Below, piece by piece: positions 5,097-5,308 of a stretch of DNA of 5,308 bases; position 1 is the first letter of the stretch; each line of letters starts with the position of its first letter. Made by a program: the position numbers and the translations under genes. The stretch spans positions 1 through 5,308 of the forward strand of contig JAUHWE010000375.1 of the NCBI GenBank assembly GCA_030424825.1, read 5' to 3'. This DNA comes from Verrucomicrobiia bacterium. Lineage in GTDB: Bacteria; Verrucomicrobiota; Verrucomicrobiia; Opitutales; Opitutaceae. The notes below the pieces were generated by a model. It did no database searches. It saw only the letters and a program-made list of their open reading frames with translations, and was not told the DNA's origin.

Positions 5097-5308
5097 CTAA
5101 GTCTCGGAATTTTCTACCAGTGGTCCCTTGTAGAAACAGCCGATACCAGTCAGGGCAAGCGTAATGGCGACGGCGAAATTGATGAGAGAAAGAAACTGCC
5201 AGTGCCAGTACTCACCGACTGAAACACCCAAGGTCGCTCCAATGAATATCGCAGTGGTGTGCCAGGGTATGAGGTTTTCAATCATCGTACCCGAATCTTC
5301 CAGAGACC
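5097..5308 (-). CDS. NhaC-type Na+/H+ antiporter (C-terminal 69 residues, partial)
   Basis: The frame stays open to the window edge at 5308, so the N-terminal bulk of the protein is missing; the ATG at 5283-5285 is internal. The visible part begins L-E-D-S-G-T-M and continues N-L-I-P-W-H-T-T-A...A-T-L-G-V (69-residue fragment, about residues 2-29). This is the characteristic end of NhaC/ArsB-fold sodium/proton antiporters ('LEDSGT...PL(I/V)PWN(T/S)...TLGV'), which exchange cytoplasmic Na+ for protons at the inner membrane. A final hydrophobic helix (about 39-56) and a short polar tail (K-G-P-L-V-E-N-S-E-T) follow. The usual Asn or Gly after P-W is His here. The role fits a saline or marine habitat, but that is inference. 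It converges on the desaturase with a 43-base gap. Confidence 0.85.
   Translation of the reverse strand, partial: SLEDSGTMIENLIPWHTTAIFIGATLGVSVGEYWHWQFLSLINFAVAITLALTGIGCFYKGPLVENSET

Noticed and set aside
1..5308. A new defence or multi-gene biological system spanning the window
   Set aside because: The genes belong to common families, face different directions and have independent spacing; only the two small membrane genes look co-transcribed.

Overview
The window looks like an ordinary chromosomal stretch of a Gram-negative, free-living bacterium. My best guess is Verrucomicrobiota (Opitutales/Puniceicoccales-like). The guess rests on intergenic palindromic elements beginning GTAGGG(G)CG, a TGCCGAAGC...GCGAAGGAGG module seen on the minus strand, weak or absent Shine-Dalgarno sequences, and a secreted protein joining a 'DGxxIxGxV' barrel to a thioredoxin fold. 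The assignment is from memory of such genomes and was not tested.

Layout. Positions 1-192 (+) hold the last 63 codons of an RbsD/FucU-type sugar mutarotase. It converges on a two-gene minus-strand unit: an unrecognised four-helix membrane protein (757-1164), followed 14 bases later by an ICMT/PEMT-type integral membrane methyltransferase (266-742). The convergent junction is filled by a 27-bp-arm hairpin (193-270) that also supplies the methyltransferase stop codon. Positions 1165-1592 are non-coding and carry two more palindromic elements, at 1267-1385 and 1484-1560. Next, on the minus strand, come an exported protein with an SH3/Sm-like domain and a CxxC thioredoxin-fold domain (1593-2435) and a class V PLP-dependent aminotransferase of the isopenicillin N epimerase-like group (2611-3825). 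Divergent from these is an acyl-lipid fatty acid desaturase (about 4019-5053, +). It converges on the C-terminus of an NhaC-type Na+/H+ antiporter (5097-5308, -), which is cut by the window edge.

How the genes relate. Only the methyltransferase and the four-helix membrane protein are close enough to suggest one transcript. The others are separated by spacers of 43-428 bases and look like independent housekeeping or accessory functions: sugar anomer interconversion, membrane lipid desaturation, sodium/proton exchange, an envelope redox protein and a PLP enzyme. A shared membrane or envelope theme is visible but does not amount to a pathway. I see no defence system, prophage, CRISPR array, tRNA or rRNA. 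The most noteworthy content is the palindromic repeat family and a few oddities at gene starts and ends.
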